This document shows, in pieces, positions 45,793 through 55,595 of a stretch of DNA of 64,000 nt (positions within the stretch are counted from its first letter, which is position 1; each line of letters begins with the position of its first letter). Source of the DNA: Thioalkalivibrio sulfidiphilus. Lineage in GTDB: Bacteria > Pseudomonadota > Gammaproteobacteria > Ectothiorhodospirales > Ectothiorhodospiraceae. Made by a program: the position numbers and the translations under genes. The stretch is taken from the NCBI RefSeq assembly GCF_000377945.1, contig NZ_KB898929.1, positions 1-64,000 of the forward strand, given 5' to 3'. The notes under the pieces were generated by a model. It ran no database searches, was not told the DNA's origin, and was given only the letters and a program-made list of their open reading frames with translations.

Positions 45793-46236
45793 ATGAAAAA
45801 GATTCTTGTATCCCTGATGGCCCTGGCCGCCCTGATGATGGTCCTGCCCGGCACCGCCCTGGCCGTGGATTACGGCAAGCAGAAGGTGGTTTACCACATC
45901 AACGGCGGTGATCCCCAGCAGAACCAGCTGGCCATGCGCAACATCCAGAACCACATCAATGCCGTGGGCGCCGAGAACATGGACATCAAGGTGGTCATGC
46001 ACGGTGCCGGCCTGAACCTGCTGATCAACGCCAAGGAAAATGCCGATCTGCGCGCCAGCGTGGACAACCTGAAGATGCAGAACGTGGAGTTCCAGATCTG
46101 CAACAACACCATCGTGGGTCGCAAGCTGGACCTGGCCAATGATCTGTACGACGCCAAGCCCGCCGACGTGGTCCCCAGCGGCGTGGCCCACCTGTCCTAC
46201 CTGCAGGCCCAGGGTTACACCTACATCAAGCCCTGA
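45793..46236 (+). CDS. Secreted DsrE/DsrF-like protein
   Basis: The 147-residue product has a cleavable signal peptide (MKKILVSLMALAALMMVLPG, probable cut after TALA) and one DsrE-like domain with VVYHINGGDPQQNQLAMRNI, VVMHGAGLNLL and VEFQICNNTI (single Cys at the DsrE active position). DsrE proteins move sulfur as persulfide in the cytoplasm; an exported form is less usual. It lies 77 bp after the anti-sigma gene and ends at a clear terminator. It may be the ligand, target or decoy of the sensor. Confidence 0.9.
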   Translation: MKKILVSLMALAALMMVLPGTALAVDYGKQKVVYHINGGDPQQNQLAMRNIQNHINAVGAENMDIKVVMHGAGLNLLINAKENADLRASVDNLKMQNVEFQICNNTIVGRKLDLANDLYDAKPADVVPSGVAHLSYLQAQGYTYIKP

Positions 46237-46270
46237 TCACGAATCGCGGATTCCTCCTGTAACAGGATTG

Positions 46271-46296
46271 AGCCCGGGCATGTCCCGGGCTTTTTT
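46271..46296 (+). terminator. Rho-independent terminator after the DsrE-like gene
   Basis: Stem AGCCCGGG / CCCGGGCT (46271-46278 and 46284-46291), loop CATGT, then a run of T to 46296. It closes the sigma / anti-sigma / DsrE unit. Confidence 0.85.
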
Positions 46297-46297
46297 A

Positions 46298-47043
<746 letters not shown>

Positions 47044-48069
47044 TCAGCCTCGCAGTTCGCGCCGTTGTGCGGCTGGCAGGTAGTGCTCGAACCAGGCGCG
47101 CACCGGGGCCAGTGCCGGCTGCGCCAGCTCCTCTTCCAGCAGGCGCCAGAGCCGGGGCAGGTGGCGCAGGTAGACGGGCTTGGCATCACGGCGCCACAGT
47201 CGGGTGAAGATGCCGATGATCTTGGTGGTGCGCTGAGCGCCCAGCACCCAGTACGCGGATTCAAACTCTGCGCGATCCAGTTCCGGGTGGGCCGCCAGAT
47301 AGCGCTCGCGCATCCGGCTGGCCAGCTCGGCGGGCACATCGCGGCGCGCATCGCGCAGCAGGGAGACCAGGTCATAGGCCGGCGATCCCAGCAGGGCATC
47401 CTGGAAATCCAGCAGGCCGCAGGCGGCGATGCCTTCGCGGTCCTTCAGGACCATCAGGTTGTCCACGTGGAAATCGCGCAGCACCAGCACCGGCATCAGG
47501 GTCCGGGTGGCTGCGGGCAGCACCGCGCGCCAGGTGTCTTCGAAGGCGCGACTGACGTCCTCGGGGCACGGGGTGCCAAACACCTCGGGCCAGTACCACT
47601 CGATCAGGAGGCGCGCCTCGCGCAGCAGTTCCTCCTCGCCGTACACCGGTGGCGGTTCCAGGGTGTGATCGGCCCACCAGCGGGTGTGCAGGGCGGCCAG
47701 GGTATCCGTGGCCAGGGTGTAGAGGGCGGCTTCGTCGTCGCCAGCGGCCAGTGCCCGGGTGAAGGTGCGATCCCCCAGGTCCTCCAGCAGCAGGAAGCCG
47801 GCCCCGGTGTCGGCGCCGAGCACCCGGGGCACGCTCAGGCCCAGCTGCTCGAGACAGCCGGCGATGTGCACGAAGGCGGCGGGGTGCTCCCGTTCCGGGG
47901 GCGCGTCCATGACGATCCAGCTGTGCCTGGCGTCGCCCACGCGGAAGTAGCGACGGAAGCTCGCATCGGCGGACAGGGGGCGGGTTGCGCGCACGCCGGG
48001 GCCGAGCACGCCGGAGAGCCAGGCGTTGAGGGCGTCGCGTCGCGGATCCGTGTCCGTGGTGTCGCTCAT
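47044..48069 (-). CDS. amgK: Anomeric MurNAc/GlcNAc sugar kinase
   Basis: AmgK phosphorylates recovered MurNAc at the anomeric position for the MurU step. The 341-residue APH-fold kinase shows RPLSADASFRRYFRV (nucleotide loop), VLRDFHVDNLMVLKDREGIA (catalytic loop) and GLLDFQDALLGSPAYDLVSL (metal-binding Asp). ATG at 48069 (MSDTTDTDPRRDALNAWL) is preferred to longer starts because the upstream part has no domain. Confidence 0.93.
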   Translation of the reverse strand: MSDTTDTDPRRDALNAWLSGVLGPGVRATRPLSADASFRRYFRVGDARHSWIVMDAPPEREHPAAFVHIAGCLEQLGLSVPRVLGADTGAGFLLLEDLGDRTFTRALAAGDDEAALYTLATDTLAALHTRWWADHTLEPPPVYGEEELLREARLLIEWYWPEVFGTPCPEDVSRAFEDTWRAVLPAATRTLMPVLVLRDFHVDNLMVLKDREGIAACGLLDFQDALLGSPAYDLVSLLRDARRDVPAELASRMRERYLAAHPELDRAEFESAYWVLGAQRTTKIIGIFTRLWRRDAKPVYLRHLPRLWRLLEEELAQPALAPVRAWFEHYLPAAQRRELRG

Positions 48070-48195
48070 GGGGTGTGTGAGGGCCTGGGAAGAGACGGGC
48101 GATCCGAAATTGTGCAGCATTCCCGTGCCGCTGTCGCCTGTGCGTCCTGCGCAGCCATCCAAGATTGCAAGGTCAAGAAGCCGGCTTCTATACTC

Positions 48196-48363
48196 TTAGC
48201 CCGAATGTTTCATGAATTCGCGCGATGATCGCGCAGGATATTGGCCGCACAGGGGATTTTCCGAGGGAGCGCCGTATAGGGCTATACGGCCGACTGAGGA
48301 AAATCCCCTGTGCGGACAAGAGACAAGCGAGGGCGCGCGCAATTCATGAAACATTCGGGTTAG
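48196..48363. mobile_element. 168-bp near-palindromic MITE-like element
   Basis: Outer arms 48196-48224 (TTAGCCCGAATGTTTCATGA and onward) and 48334-48363 (reverse complement CTAACCCGAATGTTTCATGA and onward) frame inner arms 48245-48279 (CCGCACAGGGGATTTTCCGA and onward) and 48282-48315. The whole can fold into one long hairpin. There is no coding capacity. It accounts for most of the 405-bp gap between amgK and glgX. Confidence 0.75.
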
Positions 48364-48474
48364 TTCATCTTCCCGGGCCTGCGCGTGGACAGTGAATCAC
48401 ACGCGTCGGCCGTCCTGCACCGATCCCGGAGCATCCGTGTCGCCACCCATCACCTGTCTTCGTGAGGCCCACCC

Positions 48475-50643
48475 ATGAGCCGGACCGGGTTGGCCGTCTG
48501 GCCTGGCAGTCCCTATCCCCTGGGTGCCACCTGGGACGGCGAGGGCGTGAACTTCGCGCTGTTTTCCGAGCACGCGGAACGGGTGGAGTTGTGCCTGTTC
48601 GATCCCCGGGGCAAGCGCGAGGTGCAGCGCATCGAACTGCGCTGGCAGACCGACCAGGTGTTTCATGCCTATCTGCCCGAGATCCGCCCGGGGCAGCTCT
48701 ACGGTTACCGCGTCTACGGACCCTACGATCCGTCCCAGGGCCATCGCTTCAACCATCACAAGCTGTTGCTGGATCCCTATGCGAAGCAGTTGGTGGGACA
48801 GGTGCGCTGGAGCGACGCCCTGTTCGGCTACCGCATCGGTGCGCCCAGGGAAGACCTGCAGATGGACCGCCGCGATTCAGCCCCGGGCATGCCCCGCTGC
48901 CAGGTGATCGACACCGCCTTCACCTGGGGCGACGATCGCCATCCGAAGGTGCCCTGGCACGATACGGTGATCTACGAACTGCATGTCAAAGGGTTCACAG
49001 CGCTCAACGAGCTGGTGCCGCCGACCCTGCGCGGCACCTATGCGGGCCTCGCCACCGCGCCGGTGATCAGCTATCTCAAGCGCCTGGGCGTCACCGCGGT
49101 GGAGCTGATGCCGGTGCACGCCTTCGTCGATGACCGCAACCTGGTGGCCCAGGGACTGCGCAACTACTGGGGCTATAACTCCATCGGCTACTTCGCACCG
49201 GACCTGCGCTACAGCGCCTCGGGTGAGGTCGATGAATTCAAGACCATGGTCAAGACCCTGCACAGCGCCGGCATCGAGGTGATACTGGACGTGGTCTATA
49301 ACCACACCGCCGAAGGCAATCAGCTGGGACCGACCTTCTGTTTCCGGGGCATCGACAACAGTGCCTACTATCGCCTGGTCAACGAGGACCGGCGTTTCTA
49401 CATGGACTACACCGGCTGCGGAAATACGCTGAACATGCGTCATCCGCGGGTGTTGCAGCTGATCATGGATTCCCTGCGCTACTGGGTGCAGGAGATGCAC
49501 GTGGACGGCTTCCGCTTCGATCTCGCCTCGGCGCTGGCCCGCGAGCTGCACGCGGTGGACCGCCTGGGCGCCTTCTTTGACATCATTCACCAGGACCCGG
49601 TGCTCTCCCAGGTGAAGCTCATCGCCGAACCCTGGGACCTGGGCGAAGGCGGTTACCAGGTGGGCAATTTCCCGGTGGGTTGGACCGAGTGGAACGGTCG
49701 CTACCGGGATTCCGCGCGCGCCTACTGGAGGGGCGACGAGGCCATGATGGCGGACATGGCCTACCGGCTGACCGGGTCCTCGGATCTCTACGAATCCAGT
49801 GGACGCCGTCCCTACGCCAGTATCAATTTCATCACCTGTCACGACGGCTTCACCCTCGAGGACCTGGTCAGCTACAACCACAAGCACAACGAGGCCAACG
49901 GCGAGGGCAACCGCGATGGCGAGGCTCACAACCTGTCCTGGAACTGTGGCGAGGAAGGTCCTACGACCAACGGCCATATCCGCGCTTTGCGCGCGCGCCA
50001 GAAACGCAACCTGCTGGCCACCCTGTTCCTGTCCCAGGGCATTCCCATGCTCACGGCGGGCGACGAACGCGGGCGGACTCAGCAGGGAAACAATAACGCC
50101 TATTGCCAGGACAACGCGCTGAGCTGGCTCGACTGGGAACTGGACAGCGAGCGCAGAACGCTGCTGAGTTTCGTGCGCCGGCTCATCCGCCTGCGCCGTG
50201 AGCACCCGGCGCTGCGCCGTCGCCAGTTCTTCCGGGGACACCACGTCAATGGCGGGCACCTGAAGGATCTCACCTGGTTGCGTCCCGATGGCGAGGAGAT
50301 GACCGACGTGGACTGGCATCAGCCCTTCGGGCGGGTGCTGGGCATGTTCGTGGCCGGCGATGCCTTTGAGGAATATGACGAGTACGGGCGCAGGATCCAG
50401 GACTCGGACCTGATCCTGCTGTTCAACGCCCATCACGCGCCCATCGACTTCCGTCTTCCGGCCGAGCCAGCCCGGACCCGCTGGGCGGTGCTGGTGGATA
50501 CCCATTTCGAGGATGGGGAACGCGCGGACCGGCGCAATTTTCACAGTCACGAATACTATCCCCTGCAGGGCCGTTCGGTGGTGCTGCTCATCAACACCAG
50601 CCGACCGGTCAAGCCGGTGCAGGACTGCGACGGCCTGATCTAG
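48475..50643 (+). CDS. glgX: Glycogen debranching enzyme (isoamylase-type)
   Basis: GlgX hydrolyses alpha-1,6 branches of glycogen limit dextrin. The 722-residue GH13 enzyme has an N-terminal CBM48-like domain ([20 protein letters not shown]) and the catalytic barrel with [25 protein letters not shown] (nucleophile Asp), [13 protein letters not shown] (acid Glu) and [20 protein letters not shown]. Length is typical. A DUF432 gene and mscS follow on the same strand, suggesting an osmotic or carbon-storage context. Confidence 0.95.
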   Translation: MSRTGLAVWPGSPYPLGATWDGEGVNFALFSEHAERVELCLFDPRGKREVQRIELRWQTDQVFHAYLPEIRPGQLYGYRVYGPYDPSQGHRFNHHKLLLDPYAKQLVGQVRWSDALFGYRIGAPREDLQMDRRDSAPGMPRCQVIDTAFTWGDDRHPKVPWHDTVIYELHVKGFTALNELVPPTLRGTYAGLATAPVISYLKRLGVTAVELMPVHAFVDDRNLVAQGLRNYWGYNSIGYFAPDLRYSASGEVDEFKTMVKTLHSAGIEVILDVVYNHTAEGNQLGPTFCFRGIDNSAYYRLVNEDRRFYMDYTGCGNTLNMRHPRVLQLIMDSLRYWVQEMHVDGFRFDLASALARELHAVDRLGAFFDIIHQDPVLSQVKLIAEPWDLGEGGYQVGNFPVGWTEWNGRYRDSARAYWRGDEAMMADMAYRLTGSSDLYESSGRRPYASINFITCHDGFTLEDLVSYNHKHNEANGEGNRDGEAHNLSWNCGEEGPTTNGHIRALRARQKRNLLATLFLSQGIPMLTAGDERGRTQQGNNNAYCQDNALSWLDWELDSERRTLLSFVRRLIRLRREHPALRRRQFFRGHHVNGGHLKDLTWLRPDGEEMTDVDWHQPFGRVLGMFVAGDAFEEYDEYGRRIQDSDLILLFNAHHAPIDFRLPAEPARTRWAVLVDTHFEDGERADRRNFHSHEYYPLQGRSVVLLINTSRPVKPVQDCDGLI

Positions 50644-50683
50644 TGTTGATGCAAGGGACGATGGTAATAGAAGAGGAGAGGAT

Positions 50684-51484
50684 GTGAACGACAAGTCGCA
50701 ATCCGAGGTCTGGTGGGATCGCCGTGAGGTGCCGGTGGGGGAGGGGCTGCGCTATGTCATCGGACCCCTGACGCTGCAGCTGTTTCGCAGCCGTAACTCC
50801 TGGCGTCTCTGGACCGCACGCGTGCCGGCCGACGAGACGCAGCCCTCCGAGGCGCTGGTGGAGCGGCTCACCAACATGCCTGGCGAGGAAGACGCCGAGC
50901 GCTTCGTGTTCGGCAACAGTCCCGCGTCCCTGCGCTTGCGCCCCATGCTTGCTGACCGCTCCGTGGTCATCCGCGCGCGCCAGTCGGTGTTTGTGCCCCC
51001 TGGCGAGGAGGCCACCCTTTACCTGAGCTCACCCGTGTGGATCTCCCTGGATCTTGGTGATCCGGCGCGCAGCCTGCGCGAGATACTCGTATCCCAGCTC
51101 TCCGACACCTGGTTCGGCCCCTCCACCCGGGAGGGAGAGCTCTGCTACGCGGCACGCACCCATGCGCGCAATCACCTGGAACAGGTGCCGCGCCGTCCGC
51201 ACCGGGCGATCACGCCGGTGAAGGTGCGCAATGAGGCCAGCACACTGCTGCCCATCGAGAAGCTCAACCTGCCGGTGCCGCTGCTGTCGGTCTATGGAGA
51301 TACCGACAAGGGCCTGTGGACCGAGGAGGTGCACTTGACCCGTTCAGCGGACAGCGACATGGCGGCCCTGCGGGTGGTGCCAGGTGTGCCCGGCCATGCG
51401 CCCCGGGCAGAACGGCTGAGCGGGCCGCGGACGGAGCCAGGACGCGGTGGGCTGGTGCGGGCGTTTACGGATCTATTTGGTTAA
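50684..51484 (+). CDS. DUF432-family protein
   Basis: The 266-residue protein contains RYVIGPLTLQLFRSRNSWRL, VFVPPGEEATLYLSSPVWIS and VYGDTDKGLWTEEVHLTRSA, the beta-rich core I associate with DUF432. Its function is unknown. GTG at 50684 follows AGAGGAGAGG, a strong ribosome-binding site. Its neighbour mscS supports the recurring DUF432-MscS association, which hints at a role in channel regulation or osmotic response. Confidence 0.78.
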   Translation: MNDKSQSEVWWDRREVPVGEGLRYVIGPLTLQLFRSRNSWRLWTARVPADETQPSEALVERLTNMPGEEDAERFVFGNSPASLRLRPMLADRSVVIRARQSVFVPPGEEATLYLSSPVWISLDLGDPARSLREILVSQLSDTWFGPSTREGELCYAARTHARNHLEQVPRRPHRAITPVKVRNEASTLLPIEKLNLPVPLLSVYGDTDKGLWTEEVHLTRSADSDMAALRVVPGVPGHAPRAERLSGPRTEPGRGGLVRAFTDLFG

Positions 51485-51586
51485 CGGCGATTCAAGATTC
51501 AAGATTCAAAATTCAAAGCTTGAAGCTGCGGCAGGCGCCAAGAACAGCTGGTCTCCCCTTTGAATCTTGAATTTTGAATCTTGAAT
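51484..51586. repeat. Intergenic inverted repeat, ATTCAAG/ATTCAAA family (F1), copy 4
   Basis: The left arm (51489-51518) reads GATTCAAGATTCAAGATTCA and onward. The right arm (51558-51586) reads CTTTGAATCTTGAATTTTGA and onward. It fills the space between the DUF432 gene and mscS, ending about 20 bp before the mscS start. Confidence 0.88.
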
Positions 51587-51605
51587 GGCTCCCTTGGAGC
51601 GATTG

Positions 51606-52454
51606 ATGATCGACACGATTCTGAACTATCTGGCCAGCGATCAGGTGATGGGTGCCCTGCGCGCCATCCTGTTCCTGCTGGTGGGCTTCGTCCTGGCACG
51701 GGTGGTCTCGCGCCTGGTGCAGCGGCTCATGCTGCGTCGCTTCACGGCCCACCACGCCATGATCTTCCGGCGCCTGGCCTTCTATCTCATCCTGGGCCTG
51801 TTCGCGGCCTCGGCCCTGCGCGAACTGGGCTTCAACCTGGCGGTGCTGCTGGGTGCGGCGGGCGTGCTCTCGGTCGCCATCGGCTTTGCCTCCCAGACCT
51901 CGGCCTCCAATCTCATCAGCGGCCTGTTCCTGATCGGCGAGCGGCCTTTCGGCGCCGGGGACGTGATCAAGGTGGGCAACACCACCGGCGAGGTGCTGTC
52001 CGTGGACCTGCTGTCGGTGAAGCTGCGCACCTTCGACAACCTGTTCGTGCGCATCCCGAACGAGACCCTGATCAAGAGCGAGGTGACCACGCTGACCCGC
52101 TTCCCCATCCGCCGCTTCGACCTGCAGGTGGGGGTGGCCTACAAGGAGGACATCGAGCGGGTGCGCAAGGTGCTCATGGACGTGGCGGACAGGAATCCCT
52201 TGTGCCTGGACGAGCCCAAGCCGCTGTTCATCTTCAACGGCTTCGGCGATTCGTCCCTGAACATCCAGTTCTCGGTCTGGGCCAAGCGGGAGAACTTCCT
52301 GGACCTGCGCAACAGCATGCAGATCGAGATCAAGAAGGCCTTCGACGCCGAGGGCATCGAGATCCCGTTCCCGCACATGACCCTGTACACCGGCAGTGTC
52401 ACCGATCCCTTCCCGGTGCGCATGGTGGGGCCGGATCCGGCGAACGATCGCTGA
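51606..52454 (+). CDS. mscS: MscS-family mechanosensitive channel
   Basis: The 282-residue channel has N-terminal helices, the pore helix region (VLLGAAGVLSVAIGFASQTS) and the MscS beta domain (LFLIGERPFGAGDVIKVGNT; FVRIPNETLIKSEVTTLTRF). It opens at high membrane tension to release solutes on osmotic downshift. ATG at 51606 follows GGAG at six bases; an upstream ATG at 51585 has no ribosome-binding site and lies in the repeat. Confidence 0.93.
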   Translation: MIDTILNYLASDQVMGALRAILFLLVGFVLARVVSRLVQRLMLRRFTAHHAMIFRRLAFYLILGLFAASALRELGFNLAVLLGAAGVLSVAIGFASQTSASNLISGLFLIGERPFGAGDVIKVGNTTGEVLSVDLLSVKLRTFDNLFVRIPNETLIKSEVTTLTRFPIRRFDLQVGVAYKEDIERVRKVLMDVADRNPLCLDEPKPLFIFNGFGDSSLNIQFSVWAKRENFLDLRNSMQIEIKKAFDAEGIEIPFPHMTLYTGSVTDPFPVRMVGPDPANDR

Positions 52455-52459
52455 AGATC

Positions 52460-52580
52460 AAAAGCCGGAACGCAAAGGGCGCAAAGGGCTGCGCAAAGAG
52501 CGCGAAGGAACACTTTTTAACTAAAGAACCCTTGCGACCTTAGCGCAACCCTTCGCGACCTTTGCGGTTTGCTTTTAGAT
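52460..52580. repeat. Intergenic inverted repeat, CGCAAAGGGCGCAAAGG family (F7), copy 1
   Basis: The left arm (52468-52508) reads GGAACGCAAAGGGCGCAAAG and onward. The right arm (52529-52575) reads CCCTTGCGACCTTAGCGCAA and onward. It lies between the convergent mscS and cpdA genes. Confidence 0.87.
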
Positions 52581-52583
52581 TTT

Positions 52584-53384
52584 TCATCGCGATACGGAGC
52601 GCATCGCCTTGGACGGTTCGTCCACGTAGATCACCTGCGTCTCGATGCGGCCGTCCGGGTGCAGGGTGAGGTGCCGCCAGGCGGGGGGCAGGGCGTCCAG
52701 TGCGAAGTCGTCGCTTTCCGGCAGGAACTGCAGGCAGGTGGAGGGGGTGCCGATGAGCCTCACGCCCTTGCGCACGGCCTCGAAGTCCTGGTGGATGTGG
52801 CCGAACAGCAGGCCGCGCACCTGGGGGTGGCGGTCGGTGATCTGGAACAGGGCCTCGGCATCGGCCAGTTTCATGCGATCCATCCACCGGCTGCCCACGG
52901 CCACGACCGGGTGATGCAGGCAGATCAGCGCATTGCGGGCCGGGTGGCGGGACAGGGTCTCTTCCAGGAATTCCAGTTCGTCGGTATCGAGAGCGCCCCC
53001 GGCATGGCCCGGGATGGTGCTGTCCAGCATCACCACGACCCAGTCTTCCCGGGTGATCACCCGGGCACAGTCGATGCCCGGTGCATCCGCGAGTGCCTCT
53101 TCCATGACCTGGGGTTCATCGTGGTTGCCCGGCAGGCAGTGCACGGGCATGGGGAGGCCGGACAGCACCTTGCGCAATTGCGCGTAGGTGGCGGGCACGG
53201 GGCGTTCGGCCAGATCGCCGGTGGCGAGCATGAGGTCCGCCTGGGGGCAGCGGGCACGGATGTCCGCGAGCACCCGGGCCAGGGTCGCGCCGGTGTCGAT
53301 GGCCACCCCGTACATGCCTTCGGAGGGCGCGCCCAGGTGCGGGTCGGTGATCTGCACCACCGTGAGTGGACGGGATCGGTTCAT
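52584..53384 (-). CDS. cpdA: 3',5'-cyclic-nucleotide phosphodiesterase (metallophosphatase)
   Basis: CpdA hydrolyses cAMP. The 266-residue protein has all metallophosphatase motifs: VVQITDPHLGA, LMLATGDLAE, CLPGNHDEP, CLHHPVVAVGS and GLLFGHIHQD. Length matches E. coli CpdA (275). Substrate specificity within this family varies, so cAMP is likely but not proven. Confidence 0.9.
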   Translation of the reverse strand: MNRSRPLTVVQITDPHLGAPSEGMYGVAIDTGATLARVLADIRARCPQADLMLATGDLAERPVPATYAQLRKVLSGLPMPVHCLPGNHDEPQVMEEALADAPGIDCARVITREDWVVVMLDSTIPGHAGGALDTDELEFLEETLSRHPARNALICLHHPVVAVGSRWMDRMKLADAEALFQITDRHPQVRGLLFGHIHQDFEAVRKGVRLIGTPSTCLQFLPESDDFALDALPPAWRHLTLHPDGRIETQVIYVDEPSKAMRSVSR

Positions 53385-53505
53385 GGTCTGTCCTGACCGG
53401 TCTGGATGAAATGGCGCGAGAGTATACGGATGCGGGACTGCACTGCAATGACAGAGGGGTGGATGGCGTCTGTCCGCGGGCCTGTGATGTGCGGCATAAC
53501 CTGCC

Positions 53506-53511
53506 TATACT
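53506..53511 (+). promoter_or_regulatory. Candidate -10 of dksA
   Basis: TATACT lies 48 bp before the dksA start; the matching -35 (TGTGAT, 53483-53488, 17-bp spacing) is weak. Confidence 0.4.
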
Positions 53512-53558
53512 GTCCTTTTTGGGCCGTTGCAACGGCCCCCCAGGGAGGCTAGGCCCCC

Positions 53559-53963
53559 ATGCAAGAAGATCTTCCCGAGGACTACCGTCCCTCCGAGTCC
53601 GAGCCCTACATGAGCCCGATGCAGCTGGCCTATTTCCGGCGCAAGCTGTTGCAGTGGCGTGATGAACTGCTCGACGAGTCCGAGGAAACCATCCGCAACC
53701 TGCGCAACGAGGAATGGCGCGAGCCGGATCCCAACGACCGGGCCAGCCGGGAGAGCGACGCGAGTCTGGAACTGCGCACCCGCGACCGCTACCGCAAGCT
53801 GATCGGCAAGATCGACGCCGCCCTGCGGCGCATCGATGACGGCAGTTACGGCTACTGTGATGAGACCGGCGAGCCCATCGGCCTGGCGCGCCTTGAGGCC
53901 CGCCCTATTGCCACCCTGACCGTCGAGGCCCAGGAGCGCCACGAGCGGGACGAGCGGCGCTAG
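53559..53963 (+). CDS. dksA: DksA-family transcription factor with one of four zinc cysteines
   Basis: DksA binds the secondary channel of RNA polymerase and acts with ppGpp on rRNA and biosynthetic promoters. The 134-residue protein has the coiled coil with the tip motif DPNDRAS (DxxDxA) and SLELRTRDRYRKLIGKIDAA. In the zinc-finger region only one of four cysteines remains (YGYCDETGEPIGLARLEARP, then IATLTVEAQE), where E. coli has CxxC and CxxC. This resembles zinc-independent DksA forms such as P. aeruginosa DksA2 and many alphaproteobacterial DksAs. Confidence 0.93.
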   Translation: MQEDLPEDYRPSESEPYMSPMQLAYFRRKLLQWRDELLDESEETIRNLRNEEWREPDPNDRASRESDASLELRTRDRYRKLIGKIDAALRRIDDGSYGYCDETGEPIGLARLEARPIATLTVEAQERHERDERR

Positions 53964-53984
53964 GCGCAAGGCAAAACGCGATTT

Positions 53985-54145
53985 GCCACAGAGGACACAG
54001 AGGTCACAGAGAAAAAGCGATTGGCGTGTGCTTTGCGTAGGTCGGGCTTCAGCCCGACAGCCAATGCTTCGTGTTGCACCGCTGTCGGGCTGAAGCCCGA
54101 CCTACGTTAATGCATGTCTTGATTTGACTCTGTGACCTCTGTGGC
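53985..54145. repeat. Nested inverted repeat: CCACAGAGG family (F6) enclosing a GTAGGTCGGGCTTCAG palindrome
   Basis: Outer arms are 53985-54011 (GCCACAGAGGACACAGAGGT and onward) and 54129-54145 (CTCTGTGACCTCTGTGG). Inside lie 26-bp perfect arms, 54036-54061 (CGTAGGTCGGGCTTCAGCCC and onward) and 54081-54106, each of which is itself palindromic (GTCGGGCT/AGCCCGAC). It lies between the convergent dksA and argA. Confidence 0.9.
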
Positions 54146-54191
54146 TAAAAGGTAGTTTGTTGTTCTGTCAGGCATGGCGGATTGCCGCGCC

Positions 54192-55538
54192 TCACGCCTT
54201 CCGCTTCACCCCTATCGCCTTGATGAATATCTTCGAATTGCGCTGATAGTTGTAAAGCTCCCGTCTGCGCAGGGGCAGGGCCTTGATGTCGCCGGGCTCG
54301 AAGCCCCGTTCCCGGAACCAGTGGGCGGTGCGGGTGGTGAGTACGAACAACCGGCCGATGCCCAGGGCTTTCGCCTCCGATTCCACGAACTCCAGCAGAC
54401 GATCTCCCCGTCCCGCGGCACGGTACTGCGGGTGGATGGCCACGCAGGCCAGTTCCCCCACCGCCTCCTCGGGGAAGGGATACAGGGCCGCGCAGCCCAG
54501 CACCACGCCGTCGCGCTCGATGACGCAGAAACGGTCGATCTCCAGTTCCAGCTGTTCCCGTGAACGGCGCACCAGCATGCCTTCTGCCTCCAGGGGCTGG
54601 ATCAGTTCCAGGATGCCGCCCACGTCGTCGATGGTGGCCCGGCGCAGGCGCTCGTAGGTCTCGCCGGTGATCAGGGTGCCCACGCCGTCCCGGGTGTAGA
54701 GCTCCAGCAGCAGGGCACCATCCAGGGACCGGTCCACCAGGTGTACCCGCTCCACCGCCTGTCGGCAGGCGTGGATGGCACTCTTCAAGTGCTGGGCGGT
54801 CTCCGGCGCCAGGCTGCGGCGCTTGTCCAGCCACGCCTGGGCCTCGGCGGCGGTGAGCTGGGTCACCGGCCGGCGGCGTCCGTCGCGCAGGGTCTGGGTC
54901 TCGGTGAGGAAGATGAGCTTGTCCGCCTTGAGGGCGATGGCGGTGGCCGTGGCCACGTCCTCGGCGCTCAGGTTGAACACCTCGCCGGTGGGCGAGTAAC
55001 CCAGCGGCGAGAGCAGGGCCAGCTCCCCCGATTCCAGGTGCCGGCGGATGCCCTCGGCATCGATGCGACGCACCTCGCCGGTGTGCTGGTAGTCCACCCC
55101 GTCGCGCACGCCCAGGGGCTTGGCGATGACGTGGTTGCCCGAGGCCACGCGGATGCGCGCGCCGCTCATGGGGGTGTTGGACAGCCCCATGGACAGCAGG
55201 GCCTCGATCTCCACCCGCAGGCAGCCGGCCGCTTCCTTGACCACGGCCAGGGCGTCGCTGTCGGTGACCCGCAGGCCATGCTCGTAGCGGAACTCCAGGC
55301 CCCGGGCGCGCAGGCGCTGCTCGATCTGCGGGCGCGCACCGTGCACCAGGACCAGGCGCACGCCCAGGCTGTGCAGCATGGCGATGTCGTGGATCAGCTG
55401 GGGAAAGCTCGCGTCCTGCACCGCCTCGCCGCCGAAGGCGATGACGAAGGTGCGCCCCCGGTGGGCGTTGATGTAGGGGGCGGCGTTGCGAAACCAGTTG
55501 ATCTGGGAAAGTTCGGGCCTGTTGTTCTTCTTCATCAA
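54192..55538 (-). CDS. argA: Amino-acid N-acetyltransferase (N-acetylglutamate synthase)
   Basis: ArgA carries out the first step of arginine synthesis. The 448-residue protein has the classical fusion: an N-terminal amino-acid-kinase-like domain (FVIAFGGEAVQDASFPQLIH; LVLVHGARPQIEQRLRARGL) and a C-terminal GNAT domain (ELACVAIHPQYRAAGRGDRL; FVLTTRTAHWFRERGFEPGD). It is normally feedback-inhibited by arginine. argE lies directly upstream on the same strand, and the pair is probably co-expressed. Confidence 0.96.
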   Translation of the reverse strand: MMKKNNRPELSQINWFRNAAPYINAHRGRTFVIAFGGEAVQDASFPQLIHDIAMLHSLGVRLVLVHGARPQIEQRLRARGLEFRYEHGLRVTDSDALAVVKEAAGCLRVEIEALLSMGLSNTPMSGARIRVASGNHVIAKPLGVRDGVDYQHTGEVRRIDAEGIRRHLESGELALLSPLGYSPTGEVFNLSAEDVATATAIALKADKLIFLTETQTLRDGRRRPVTQLTAAEAQAWLDKRRSLAPETAQHLKSAIHACRQAVERVHLVDRSLDGALLLELYTRDGVGTLITGETYERLRRATIDDVGGILELIQPLEAEGMLVRRSREQLELEIDRFCVIERDGVVLGCAALYPFPEEAVGELACVAIHPQYRAAGRGDRLLEFVESEAKALGIGRLFVLTTRTAHWFRERGFEPGDIKALPLRRRELYNYQRNSKIFIKAIGVKRKA

Positions 55539-55595
55539 GGGATTACCCGGGTGCCTGTCTCAATGTTCGAGCATACCGGAAGCCCACGCGCCACG

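Noticed and set aside
47044-48069. Generic aminoglycoside phosphotransferase annotation for amgK
   Set aside because: The murU gene 3 bp downstream and the motifs support the cell-wall recycling kinase.
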